15,088 nucleotides of DNA from Desulfuromonadaceae bacterium (GCA_024636225.1 JAGXHN010000001.1:1-15088); one strand, 5' to 3'. Shown: positions 8,231 to 15,088, counted from the first letter of the stretch. Translations and numbers: made by a program. The notes: a model not told the origin generated them from the sequence alone.

Positions 8231-9963
8231 TTCGCACTGCCGCTTTGAAGACGATCGATTTTTTGTTGAATGAGAGCAGAATCCTCACTGCGACCGCCTT
8301 TTAAAATCTGTTGATAAACTGCAAGAGCCTCCTGATTCATCCCAAGGGCGACATAAATATCGGCCAGATGCTCTAAAACCGTCGGATCATCAGGAATCCC
8401 GTCCATAGCGCTTTTCAGCTCAACAAGCGCCGCTTCAAACCGCTGCATCCGGTAAAGAACCCAACCGTAGGTATCGCGAATATGCGGGGCATCCGCCAGC
8501 TCGAGTGCTTTGAGAACCATCGATTCTGCTTCCTCAAGATGCACATTCTGTACGGCATAGGAGTAGGCGATAAAATTGAGGGCTTCGGCATGGTTCGGAT
8601 CACGCGAGAGGACTTTTCTGGCAGGCACCAATGAGGCGGCCGTCTTGCCAGACTGATCGAGCAAAAAAGCCTGGCGCATCAACAGAGTCGGATGCTCAGG
8701 AAATTGAGCAAGTCCGTCCAAAAGAGCCTGTTCAGCTGCAGGCCAGTTCTTCTCTTTAGCATAAAGCGAGGCGATAAATTCGTACAGTTCAGGCATCGGC
8801 TCAAGTTTGGAGAGGTGTGCTTCCAGCAGCGTGATCGCCTCCTGATTCCTCCCCAGTTTAGGCAAAAGATAGGCACGATGGATAACAGCGTCCGGGAACT
8901 GTTCAGAATCGACGGTAATCTGATCAAAAACGGTAATCGCCTCTTCCCATTTCTCCCCCGCCTCCAGAGCTATGCCGAGCGCGTAGTAATTTGCCGCAAC
9001 GGGGCTGCGGGTCAACAACTCCCGGAACTGCTGTTCAGCCAGCCCCAGTTTTTGCTGCTGGAGATAAATCAAGCCGATTCTGTGCAGGGCGTCGAGATCG
9101 TCCGGATTTTGTTGAACGATCAGGTTTAGCTGTTCCAGAGCGAGGTCGAGACGATTTCGATCGAGAAAAATACGAACCAGCTGATACCGGATGCGAGAAC
9201 TCTTTGGTGACCGCTCGAGGTAACGCGAATAAAGAATGACGGCCTCATCTGATTTCTCTGTCTGCAGATAGAGCGATCCGAGTTCCAATGTCGCCTGTTC
9301 ATGCTCCGGCGCAATTTTCAACAGGGTTTGATAGGCATCAACCGCCAACAGAGGCGAATCGGCAATGAGATAAATCCGCGCCAACGCCAGATGGGGATTG
9401 ATATCTTCAGGTGATTTTTTAATTAATGTTTCCAGCAGGGTGATGGCTGTGGAGAGCTCTTGATTGCGGGCATGCGCCAGAGCCAAATAGAGAGTAATCT
9501 GCGGATCATCAGATTGCAGACGCTTCGCTTCAACCAGCGATTCAACCGCTGCCGGGTGATCGCCGAGGAGGGTCTGCACTTCCGAGAGAGCCAGATAAAC
9601 ATCGACCTGATCGGGATCACGCAGCAAGGTCGCCTCCAGAGCTTTTCGAGCCAAATCGAGCTCCCCCATCTGAAACAGAATCTCCCCCTTCGACATATAG
9701 AGAAAAGCCGATTCAGGATCAATCGCGATCGCCTGCTCAATTGCCGCCAGACTCCCTTTTAAATCACCGTCAATACTCATCAGGTTGGCGCGGGCAAACG
9801 CTTCCATTGCAGCAGATTCAGGGTCAATATTTCTGTCCACCTCATCGGACGTCGGGGAGAGAACCGGCTGCGCCGGTGCGATACAACCGCTCAGACCAAA
9901 CAAGAGCAGACCGTACGTCAGTTGAGGGAGCAGCTGACGCAGGTTGAAAAAAATGCGTTTCAT
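8227..9963 (-). CDS. Large TPR-repeat lipoprotein
   Basis: A 578-residue precursor with a lipoprotein signal (lipobox LSGC, Cys27), a short linker, then TPR helix pairs to near the C-terminus, about 14-15 repeats between residues 55 and 565. Typical repeat cores are AIEQAIAIDPES, ALEATLLRDPDQ, LNLIVQQNPDDLDALHRIG and ALELADAPHIRDTYGWVLY. TPR lipoproteins of this size act as periplasm-facing scaffolds in polysaccharide secretion and outer-membrane assembly in many Gram-negative bacteria. The position as first gene of an EPS-associated block fits that role, but the partner is unknown. The ATG at 9963 begins the signal peptide; the 17 in-frame codons upstream do not look like coding sequence. 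The ribosome site is weak (TGTGAGA). The stop overlaps the next start. Candidate promoters lie just upstream. Confidence 0.85.
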   Translation of the reverse strand: MKRIFFNLRQLLPQLTYGLLLFGLSGCIAPAQPVLSPTSDEVDRNIDPESAAMEAFARANLMSIDGDLKGSLAAIEQAIAIDPESAFLYMSKGEILFQMGELDLARKALEATLLRDPDQVDVYLALSEVQTLLGDHPAAVESLVEAKRLQSDDPQITLYLALAHARNQELSTAITLLETLIKKSPEDINPHLALARIYLIADSPLLAVDAYQTLLKIAPEHEQATLELGSLYLQTEKSDEAVILYSRYLERSPKSSRIRYQLVRIFLDRNRLDLALEQLNLIVQQNPDDLDALHRIGLIYLQQQKLGLAEQQFRELLTRSPVAANYYALGIALEAGEKWEEAITVFDQITVDSEQFPDAVIHRAYLLPKLGRNQEAITLLEAHLSKLEPMPELYEFIASLYAKEKNWPAAEQALLDGLAQFPEHPTLLMRQAFLLDQSGKTAASLVPARKVLSRDPNHAEALNFIAYSYAVQNVHLEEAESMVLKALELADAPHIRDTYGWVLYRMQRFEAALVELKSAMDGIPDDPTVLEHLADIYVALGMNQEALAVYQQILKGGRSEDSALIQQKIDRLQSGSAK

Positions 9964-9992
9964 ATATAAAATCTCACAGGGATAGATGAAAG

Positions 9993-10008
9993 AGAAAAAA
10001 ACGTGCCA
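9993..10008 (-). promoter_or_regulatory. Candidate sigma-54 promoter for the TPR/EPS block
   Basis: On the minus strand TGGCACG (10008-10002) matches the -24 element perfectly. At the correct spacing the -12 element reads TTTCT instead of TTGCW, so the important G is missing. The predicted start site would be about 20 bases before the TPR gene ATG at 9963. A near match of this kind can occur by chance beside a T run, so this is only a candidate. Confidence 0.3.
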
Positions 10009-10031
10009 AAACAATTAATTAACAGATTGTA

Positions 10032-10060
10032 AAACTATCATACGGACCGGTCTGCGTCAA
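10032..10060 (-). promoter_or_regulatory. Candidate sigma-70 promoter for the TPR/EPS block, with palindromic spacer
   Basis: On the minus strand a -35 box TTGACG (10060-10055) is followed after 17 bases by TAGTTT (10037-10032), a weak -10. The spacer contains a perfect 8-base palindrome GACCGGTC (10045-10052), where a repressor could block polymerase. The -35 and the spacing are good and the -10 is poor. Confidence 0.4.
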
Positions 10061-10174
10061 TTCATTCTCCCTTCATTATCCCTTTAACGGCCGGAATAAT
10101 GACCGTGAAGTCGCCGTACAATGACGAATCCGGAATCGGAAAAATAATTATGTCGCATTGTCGACAGAAGAAGC

Positions 10175-10180
10175 TATAAT
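10175..10180 (+). promoter_or_regulatory. -10 element for the partner-switch block
   Basis: A perfect TATAAT on the plus strand about 67 bases before the first gene. No TTGACA-like box is found at 16-18 bases upstream (TGTCGC is the sequence there) and there is no extended TG. If real, the promoter would need an activator or uses a weak -35. Confidence 0.35.
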
Positions 10181-10246
10181 TACAGAGATTTTAAGTTATC
10201 AGGTTGGATTAAATCTGTTTTGACAACCGATCAGGGGGCAGTCTGT

Positions 10247-10516
10247 TTGAAGCATCTTGATGAAAAATCTATGTTGGTGCGGATCAGGGAACTGTGGGGG
10301 GCTTTTTGTCTCCTCGGTATCGTTATGCTGAATTACCCCTTCATTCATATTTTCAATAAACCAAATGATGTTGCCAACGGCTTCCCCTTGATGGTGCTCT
10401 ACCTGTTTGTCGGTTGGCCAATCTCCATTTTTGTTATTTACCTCTTTTCCCGCTACCTGGTGAATCCCGACGCCGTCACCCGGTCGGATGAAAAGAAGGA
10501 TGAGGAGCGGGAGTAA
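10247..10516 (+). CDS. Small two-helix membrane protein preceding the SLC5-fused phosphatase
   Basis: An 89-residue protein if it starts at the TTG at 10247, which has AGGGGG 8 bases upstream; an ATG at 10271 (81 residues) is the alternative but has no clear ribosome site. It has two membrane helices (around AFCLLGIVMLNYPFIHIF and LMVLYLFVGWPISIFVIYLF) and a short, highly charged C-terminal tail rich in Lys, Asp and Glu. I do not recognise a named family with certainty. Its size, topology and placement resemble small partner proteins encoded before symporter-like proteins: YjcH before ActP in E. coli, and the small ORF called cbrX before cbrA in Pseudomonas. The stop TAA is followed directly by the ATG of the next gene without a single spacer base, and the phosphatase ribosome site (GAGGAG) lies within this gene. 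The two are therefore probably translationally coupled and act together. Confidence 0.75.
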   Translation: MKHLDEKSMLVRIRELWGAFCLLGIVMLNYPFIHIFNKPNDVANGFPLMVLYLFVGWPISIFVIYLFSRYLVNPDAVTRSDEKKDEERE

Positions 10517-13500
10517 ATGTCGTTAGCTGTTGTTGCGCTGATAACGTTTCTTTACGTCGGGGTGCTGTTCGCTGTCGCCTACTATGCCGACTACCGGCGC
10601 AGCCAGAACCGAAGCATTATCTCCAACCCGTACATCTATTCATTGTCGCTTGCTGTCTATCTCTCCTCATGGACCTTTTTCGGTAGTGTCGGCTGGGCCG
10701 CAACCCACGGCCTCGATTTTTTGCCGATCTATCTCGGGCCGACCTTGATCGCCTTCACCTGGCTCTTTTTACTGCGCAAAATCATCCGGGTCAGTAAAGA
10801 ACAGAATATCGTCAGTATCGCTGACTTTATCTCCAGCCGTTACGGCAAATCCCAGATGTTGGGCGGTTTGGTGACGATTTTTGCGGTCGTCGGCATCATG
10901 CCTTACATTGCACTGCAACTCAAAGCGGTTGCGCATACCTTTGACACGCTGACCCACGTTGACCCGAGTCAACAATACTGGATTGACACGGTTCTCGCTC
11001 GGGTTCCTCTGATCGATACGGCCTTCATTATCGCCCTTCTCCTCAGTCTGTTTGCAGTGTTGTTCGGCGCCCGTCATCTTGACACGACCGAACGGCATGA
11101 AGGGTTGGTCGCTGCAATTGCTCTCGAAGGGATCGTCAAGCTAATCGCTTTTGTCGCTGTCGGTATTTTTGTAACGTACGGTCTTTTTGACGGTTTCAGC
11201 GATATCTTTGCCCAATTCAGACAAGCACTTCCCGATCGTAGGTATCTGCTCTTTCTCGACCCGGATCAGACGACTTACATTCGCTGGTTCACACTCATTT
11301 TTATCTCGATGATGGCCTTTATGTTTCTGCCGCGCCAATTCCATATCATGGTGATAGAAAATTCTGATCCCGACCATGTCAAAGATGCGATGTGGCGCTT
11401 TCCGGCCTACATGTTCATCATCAATCTGTTTGTCATCCCGATTGCTCTTGGCGGGTTGGTTCTGTATCAGGGTGATACCAGTAACGCCGACTACTTCGTG
11501 CTCAATATCCCCCTTGATGCCGGTAACAGCTGGCTGGCGTTACTCGCTTTTCTCGGCGGATTTTCCGCCTCGGCAGGGATGGTTATGGTCTCCTCTGTCG
11601 CCCTTTCGACCATGATTCTCAATCATCTGGTCATGCCGGTCATCCTCAGACTCAACCTGGCCAAAACCGGTATTTCCAGGTTACTGATCAACCTTAAACG
11701 GATCGGAATTGTTGTCGTTGTTTTTCTCGGCTACCTCTACTACCGCTTTCTGGGGGAATCATCGGCTCTGGTCAACATCGGGCTGATTTCATTCATGGCG
11801 GCCACCCAATTTGCCCCATCCCTTATCGGCGGGTTGTACTGGCGACGCGCGACACGTAATGGAGCGGCGGTCGGACTTCTGTTCGGATTTATCTTCTGGT
11901 TTTACACCCTGCTTCTCCCTTCCTTTATTAATGCGGGCTGGTTGGATCAGAGCATTCTTAATAACGGCCTGTTCGGAATAACTCTGCTCAAGCCGTTGGC
12001 GCTGTTCGGTTTAACCGGCTTTGATATCTGGTCGCACGCCCTCTTCTGGACGATGTTTGCCAATATCAGCAGTTTTATTCTCTTCTCTTTATTGTCATCA
12101 CCCAGCGCAGACGAGGCGGAACAGTGTGACAAATTTGTCAGCGCCCCGGGGGAAGCGATCCGCACCACAGGCTATGAGCGGATCAGCAAAGCACCATCTA
12201 TTGTTGAATTCGTCGATCTCATGTCAAAATTTATCGGTGAAAAACAGGCCCATCTGGCAATATCCGATTACCTTGGCGACCGGACCATCGACCTGAAAGG
12301 GAGCCTGTCCGAATTTGAGCTGCCGGGGTTAAAACGGTTCACGGAACGGACCTTGGCCGGTTCGGTCGGTGCCGCACCGGCCCGGATTATTATTGAGAAC
12401 TACCTCGAAACCCGGGGGAGTCAGATGGAAGATGTTTTTGACATTTTCGGGTCTGTCACACTCAGTCGCACAACGAGTCGCGAGCAACTCGGCATTCTCT
12501 ATGAAACGGCCCGCATTGTTGCCAGCGGTCAGAAACTCCAGACAATTCTCGACTCACTTCTGCTTCTGCTGCAACAACAGTTCAAATTTGATCTTTGCGT
12601 TATCCGGATCATCGACCCGGAAACAGCCACTCTCGTCGTCAAGAGCCAGCAGGGGATGTCGACCTCGCATCTCGGCTCTTCCGAACGGGATCTCAATACC
12701 GAAACCTACATCGGCGAAGCCTTCCTCACCAATCGTGAAATGGTGGTCAACGATACAGACTTTATGGACAAAATCATCTCCAAGCAGATCATCCAGAGCG
12801 AAGGAATCACTTCATATGCCCACGCGCCGATCGCCATAGAGGGGGAACCGATCGGCATTCTTTCAGCCTATTCAAAAACGGCCAAAGGAATTTTCACTAC
12901 CGAATTTGTGGAGATGTTCCACAATCTGGCCGGGCAGATCGGCGTTGCCTGGCGCAATGCAGAACAGACCGAAAGCCTGATTGTCGCCCGGGAGCGCGCT
13001 CGTGAACTCGATATTGCCAAAAATATACAGCTCAGTCTGCTCCCGACCAGAGTCCCCAACATCCCCGGCTATCAGACCGCCGGCATCTGTATTCCGACGA
13101 AACAGGTTGGCGGCGATTATTACGACCTGTTTGTTCGCAGCGATCAACACATGGACGCAGTGATCGCCGACGTTTCCGGGCACAATGTCGGATCCGCTCT
13201 GATTATGGCCGAAACGCGCACTCTGATTCAGGCAAGCAAAAACCGTCTTCTGACTCCGGCCGAACTCCTTTTTGTCCTCAATGAATTTTTTTACGACGAT
13301 CTCACCAAGACAGAACTGTTCATCTCCATGTTTTATGTGAGCATCGACTCTCTGTCGAATACAATCGCCTATGCCAATGCCGGGCACAATCATCCCCTGA
13401 TCTGGCGTCATGCCGAACAGAAGTGTGAAGAACTCGACGCAGAGGGGTTGATCCTCGGCGTCAAAAAAGCTGTCCAGTTTGAAGAGAAGACGACCCGGAT

Positions 13501-13726
13501 TGCACCCGGGGATATCCTCCTGTTATATACCGACGGGATACCTGAAGCAGAGTGTGGCGATACTGAAGATTTTTTCGGCGATGAGAGACTAAAAACCGTT
13601 TTTGAGAATTGCGTAGATCGCTCCCCGCATGAAATAATCGACCATATTCTGGAACAGGCCAGACTCTTTACCGGCGTCCATAATTTCAAGGACGATGTCT
13701 CTCTCATCGTCATCAAGGCAGAGTAA
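10517..13726 (+). CDS. SLC5 (sodium/solute symporter)-STAC-GAF-PP2C fusion; RsbU-like phosphatase
   Basis: A 1069-residue membrane protein. Residues about 1-527 form a sodium/solute symporter (SLC5) domain of the kind found on CbrA-like histidine kinases, with about 13 helices. They include GGFSASAGM (347-355) and SSVALSTM (359-366), the latter aligned with the sodium-site helix of this family. Residues about 561-640 resemble the STAC linker (KFIGEKQAHLAISDYL, then ERTLAGSVGAAPARIIIENY). A GAF domain follows (about 655-815), then a signalling helix with LDIAKNIQLSLLP (831-843), and a SpoIIE/RsbU-type PP2C domain to the end. Metal-binding aspartates are present: Asp867 in GGDYYD, Asp885 in ADVSGH, Asp1006 in YTDG, and Asp1059/Asp1060 in KDD. 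It would dephosphorylate the STAS protein encoded next in response to a transported or bound solute. No histidine-kinase domain exists. The ATG at 10517 abuts the previous stop. Confidence 0.92.
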   Translation: MSLAVVALITFLYVGVLFAVAYYADYRRSQNRSIISNPYIYSLSLAVYLSSWTFFGSVGWAATHGLDFLPIYLGPTLIAFTWLFLLRKIIRVSKEQNIVSIADFISSRYGKSQMLGGLVTIFAVVGIMPYIALQLKAVAHTFDTLTHVDPSQQYWIDTVLARVPLIDTAFIIALLLSLFAVLFGARHLDTTERHEGLVAAIALEGIVKLIAFVAVGIFVTYGLFDGFSDIFAQFRQALPDRRYLLFLDPDQTTYIRWFTLIFISMMAFMFLPRQFHIMVIENSDPDHVKDAMWRFPAYMFIINLFVIPIALGGLVLYQGDTSNADYFVLNIPLDAGNSWLALLAFLGGFSASAGMVMVSSVALSTMILNHLVMPVILRLNLAKTGISRLLINLKRIGIVVVVFLGYLYYRFLGESSALVNIGLISFMAATQFAPSLIGGLYWRRATRNGAAVGLLFGFIFWFYTLLLPSFINAGWLDQSILNNGLFGITLLKPLALFGLTGFDIWSHALFWTMFANISSFILFSLLSSPSADEAEQCDKFVSAPGEAIRTTGYERISKAPSIVEFVDLMSKFIGEKQAHLAISDYLGDRTIDLKGSLSEFELPGLKRFTERTLAGSVGAAPARIIIENYLETRGSQMEDVFDIFGSVTLSRTTSREQLGILYETARIVASGQKLQTILDSLLLLLQQQFKFDLCVIRIIDPETATLVVKSQQGMSTSHLGSSERDLNTETYIGEAFLTNREMVVNDTDFMDKIISKQIIQSEGITSYAHAPIAIEGEPIGILSAYSKTAKGIFTTEFVEMFHNLAGQIGVAWRNAEQTESLIVARERARELDIAKNIQLSLLPTRVPNIPGYQTAGICIPTKQVGGDYYDLFVRSDQHMDAVIADVSGHNVGSALIMAETRTLIQASKNRLLTPAELLFVLNEFFYDDLTKTELFISMFYVSIDSLSNTIAYANAGHNHPLIWRHAEQKCEELDAEGLILGVKKAVQFEEKTTRIAPGDILLLYTDGIPEAECGDTEDFFGDERLKTVFENCVDRSPHEIIDHILEQARLFTGVHNFKDDVSLIVIKAE

Positions 13727-13794
13727 AATCAGGACATCTTCCATATCCGACTTGGGTTGCGATATGCTACACTTCAGAGAAATAAAACAGTTTC

Positions 13795-13801
13795 AGGAGG
13801 T
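13795..13801 (+). promoter_or_regulatory. Strong ribosome-binding site of the STAS gene
   Basis: AGGAGGT, complementary to the 16S rRNA tail over seven bases. It is followed by two overlapping ATGs (13802 and 13806). Only the second opens the STAS frame; the first reads eight codons and stops. The strong site suggests that the antagonist is made in excess over the phosphatase. Confidence 0.75.
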
Positions 13802-13805
13802 ATGA

Positions 13806-14141
13806 ATGAATACACAGATAGAGGATAAAGGTGCTGCCGTGCTGATCAGGGTCAATGAAGACCGGCTTGATGCCCACAACAGCGGCGAGTTGAAAACGCA
13901 GATGCTCGCTTTCTTTGACGACGGGAAGAACAATCTTATTATCGACCTTGAGCCGGTTCGTTTTGTCGATTCTTCCGGTCTCGGTTCACTCGTCTCCGGA
14001 TTTAAAAACGCCAGCGCCAGAAACGGGAATCTTAAACTTTGCGGTCTGCAACCTCAGGTAAGATCGATGTTTGAGTTGACCCGTCTGCATCGCGTTTTTG
14101 AAATCTTCCCTGATGAAGCTGAAGCCCTGGCAAGTTTTTAA
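13806..14141 (+). CDS. STAS-domain anti-sigma-factor antagonist (RsbV/SpoIIAA type)
   Basis: A 111-residue single STAS domain. The phosphorylation loop FVDSSGLGSL holds Ser56 and Ser57 after Asp55; by comparison with SpoIIAA and RsbV the second serine is the likely site. The preceding strand NLIIDLEPVRFVD and the following LKLCGL and FEIF segments fit the fold. In its dephosphorylated form such a protein binds the RsbW-like kinase and frees that kinase's partner; phosphorylation by the kinase switches it off, and the PP2C domain encoded just upstream would reactivate it. The gene follows the phosphatase gene by 79 bases and precedes the kinase gene by 48. The strong AGGAGGT at 13795-13801 fixes the ATG at 13806. 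Confidence 0.95.
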   Translation: MNTQIEDKGAAVLIRVNEDRLDAHNSGELKTQMLAFFDDGKNNLIIDLEPVRFVDSSGLGSLVSGFKNASARNGNLKLCGLQPQVRSMFELTRLHRVFEIFPDEAEALASF

Positions 14142-14189
14142 AAACAATCTATCTGTGCGGGATAGCAACGGAATCGTTCGGGTCGTTTT

Positions 14190-14615
14190 ATGCCAGATAA
14201 ATTTGAAATCGATATCAAAGTTCCTAACGAAACGCGTTACCTGGCGCTGATCGGCAAGATTGGTGAGGACATCTCCGGGACAATAGAGCGTTATCGTGGA
14301 GACCGGTCCGAACTCGCCTACCAGATCAATCTGGTTTTAACCGAGGCGATGTCGAACGCGATCCTGCATGCACCAAAAGATAATAAAAATTGTCGTCAGA
14401 TTCATATCAATATTTCAATTATCAACAACAATCTGCATATAAAAGTTTACGATCAAGGGAAAGGATTTGACCTCGACACCCTCCCCCCGCCCGACTTTAA
14501 TGAACTCAAAGAAGGGGGACGCGGGATCTTTATTATTCAGTCGGTTATGGATAGCGTCACCTGTCGCAAAGAAGGGGGCGGACACGTGATAGAAATGATC
14601 AAATACCTCCCCTAA
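14190..14615 (+). CDS. Anti-sigma-factor / serine kinase (RsbW/SpoIIAB type)
   Basis: A 141-residue GHKL ATPase without a membrane or dimerisation-histidine part. The N box is LVLTEAMSNAILHA (48-61, with Glu52 and Asn56), the G1 box is VYDQGKGFD (86-94, Asp88) and the G2 box is GGRGIFII (109-116). This is the kinase that phosphorylates the STAS antagonist and sequesters a target, in the classical case a sigma factor. Length and motifs fit RsbW. It is the last gene of the plus-strand set. The ribosome site before the ATG at 14190 is poor. No sigma-factor gene follows; the next gene is a convergent HAD phosphatase, so the target regulated by this protein is not encoded nearby. Confidence 0.93.
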   Translation: MPDKFEIDIKVPNETRYLALIGKIGEDISGTIERYRGDRSELAYQINLVLTEAMSNAILHAPKDNKNCRQIHINISIINNNLHIKVYDQGKGFDLDTLPPPDFNELKEGGRGIFIIQSVMDSVTCRKEGGGHVIEMIKYLP

Positions 14616-14667
14616 AAACTTTTTCACCAAAAAGCATCCCGTTTATCTGAACGACCCAATCCGACTT

Positions 14668-15088
14668 CTACCTTACCGATCTGAGCAGACCGGCCAATTC
14701 GGCATGACTGGTCAGATGCGGCTCCTGTTCAAATTGCGGCTTATAAGCAGCGAACCTTATCCCTGCCGATTCAGCCGCCATTTTGTCGTAGATTGAATCG
14801 CCGACAAAAAGGAGTTGATCGAGAGGGAGGGCCAGCCTTTCTGCGGCAAACAACAACATATCCGCATGAGGTTTTGGCCGGGAAACATCCCGACTGGTCA
14901 CGACAACCTTGAAGAACCGGTCGATCTGAAAATGTCGGAGAATTTCATCCATACTCGTACCGCGATTGGTCGCAACGGCAAGTGGACGCGATGCCGACAG
15001 CTCCTGCAAAACTTCAAACAGGCCCGGTTCCGGTTCCATCCAGGGGATAAATTGCTGGTAGTGCAGTTGTGATGAGAGCTGCAGCGCC
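14668..15088 (-). CDS. HAD-superfamily phosphatase, C-terminal part (start beyond right edge)
   Basis: About 139 C-terminal residues are visible; the reading frame stays open to the right edge, so the N-terminus with the catalytic DxD motif lies outside the window. Visible HAD motifs are motif II in LAVATNRGTS, motif III in PKPHADMLL (the lysine), and motif IV in FVGDSIYDKMAAESAG (the aspartates). The spacing and sequence resemble phosphoglycolate phosphatase (Gph)-type enzymes, which hydrolyse small phosphate esters in the cytoplasm. The substrate cannot be fixed. It converges on the RsbW-like gene with 52 bases between the stops, so it is probably a separate unit and not part of the partner-switch system. 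An internal ATG at 15039 is not the real start, because the family-like sequence continues upstream of it. Confidence 0.88.
   Translation of the reverse strand, partial: ALQLSSQLHYQQFIPWMEPEPGLFEVLQELSASRPLAVATNRGTSMDEILRHFQIDRFFKVVVTSRDVSRPKPHADMLLFAAERLALPLDQLLFVGDSIYDKMAAESAGIRFAAYKPQFEQEPHLTSHAELAGLLRSVR

Larger units (their letters stand above)
9964..10246. other. Divergent intergenic control region
   Basis: This stretch of 283 bases separates the minus-strand TPR/EPS block from the plus-strand partner-switch block. No gene is visible in it. It contains the two minus-strand promoter candidates, the GACCGGTC palindrome, an AT-rich AATTAATTAA stretch (10013-10022), and a consensus TATAAT on the plus strand at 10175-10180 without a matching -35. 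The repeated GAATCCGGAATCGG-like stretch (10125-10139) is a short imperfect direct repeat. Regulation of both blocks probably converges here. Confidence 0.6.

Noticed and set aside
12872..13411. Minus-strand frame of 179 codons within the PP2C region
   Set aside because: It lies opposite conserved PP2C catalytic motifs; no family resemblance in the antisense product.
13753..13768. Sigma-54-like sequence before the STAS gene (GG, 10 bases, GC)
   Set aside because: Only the invariant dinucleotides and a few other positions match; the -24 block is TGGGTT instead of TGGCAC.
13802..13828. Eight-codon leader frame beginning at the first ATG after the strong ribosome site
   Set aside because: It arises from the overlapping ATGAATG. 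There is no sign of an attenuator, and the second ATG opens the clear STAS frame.
14619..14634. CTTTTT-CACC-AAAAAG hairpin after the RsbW-like gene as a terminator
   Set aside because: The stem is six bases with only one G-C pair and no T run follows. It may be chance, so I did not list it as a terminator.

Overview
The window looks like a chromosomal segment of a Gram-negative, roughly 50% GC bacterium. The mix of genes suggests a deltaproteobacterium of the Desulfuromonadales/Geobacter type: a Wza/Wzc-like exopolysaccharide (EPS) system with a CpsB-type phosphatase, many lipoproteins and TPR proteins, and a CbrA-like transporter-sensor module. That placement is inferred from gene content, not from a marker gene. 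I see no tRNA, rRNA, insertion sequence, phage gene or CRISPR array.

Layout. Positions 1-9963 hold eight genes, all on the minus strand and read from high to low coordinates: a large TPR lipoprotein (9963-8227), a LolA/LolB-like lipoprotein (8230-7409), a family-5 solute-binding lipoprotein (7412-5769), a single DppB-type permease (5752-4778), a PHP-family tyrosine phosphatase of the CpsB/YwqE type (4748-4005), a 160-base gap, a Wza-like export lipoprotein (3844-2792), a Wzc-like tyrosine autokinase (2752-365), and the 5' part of a sugar-1-phosphate nucleotidyltransferase (260-1, running off the left edge). The first three are joined by two successive ATGA stop/start overlaps. The kinase, export protein, phosphatase and nucleotidyltransferase form a surface-polysaccharide assembly set. 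The kinase and phosphatase probably cycle tyrosine phosphorylation on the kinase tail.

A divergent control region of about 280 bases (9964-10246) separates this block from a plus-strand set (10247-14615): a small two-helix membrane protein, a 1069-residue fusion of a sodium/solute-symporter-like (SLC5) domain with STAC, GAF and SpoIIE/RsbU-type PP2C phosphatase domains, a STAS anti-sigma-factor antagonist (RsbV type) and an anti-sigma-factor kinase (RsbW type). Together these make an apparently complete partner-switching cascade. Its phosphatase is built on the membrane-transporter chassis normally seen on CbrA-like histidine kinases, so nutrient sensing or transport may feed directly into a partner switch. 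No sigma factor or other output protein is present in the window. The divergent EPS locus is the nearest candidate target, but that is inference.

At the right edge a HAD-family phosphatase gene (minus strand, 14668-15088) converges on the RsbW-like gene and is cut by the window end.

The most interesting items are the SLC5-STAC-GAF-PP2C fusion with its partner-switch genes, the orphan binding-protein/single-permease pair inside an EPS locus, and the possible sigma-54 and sigma-70 promoter signals in the divergent region.
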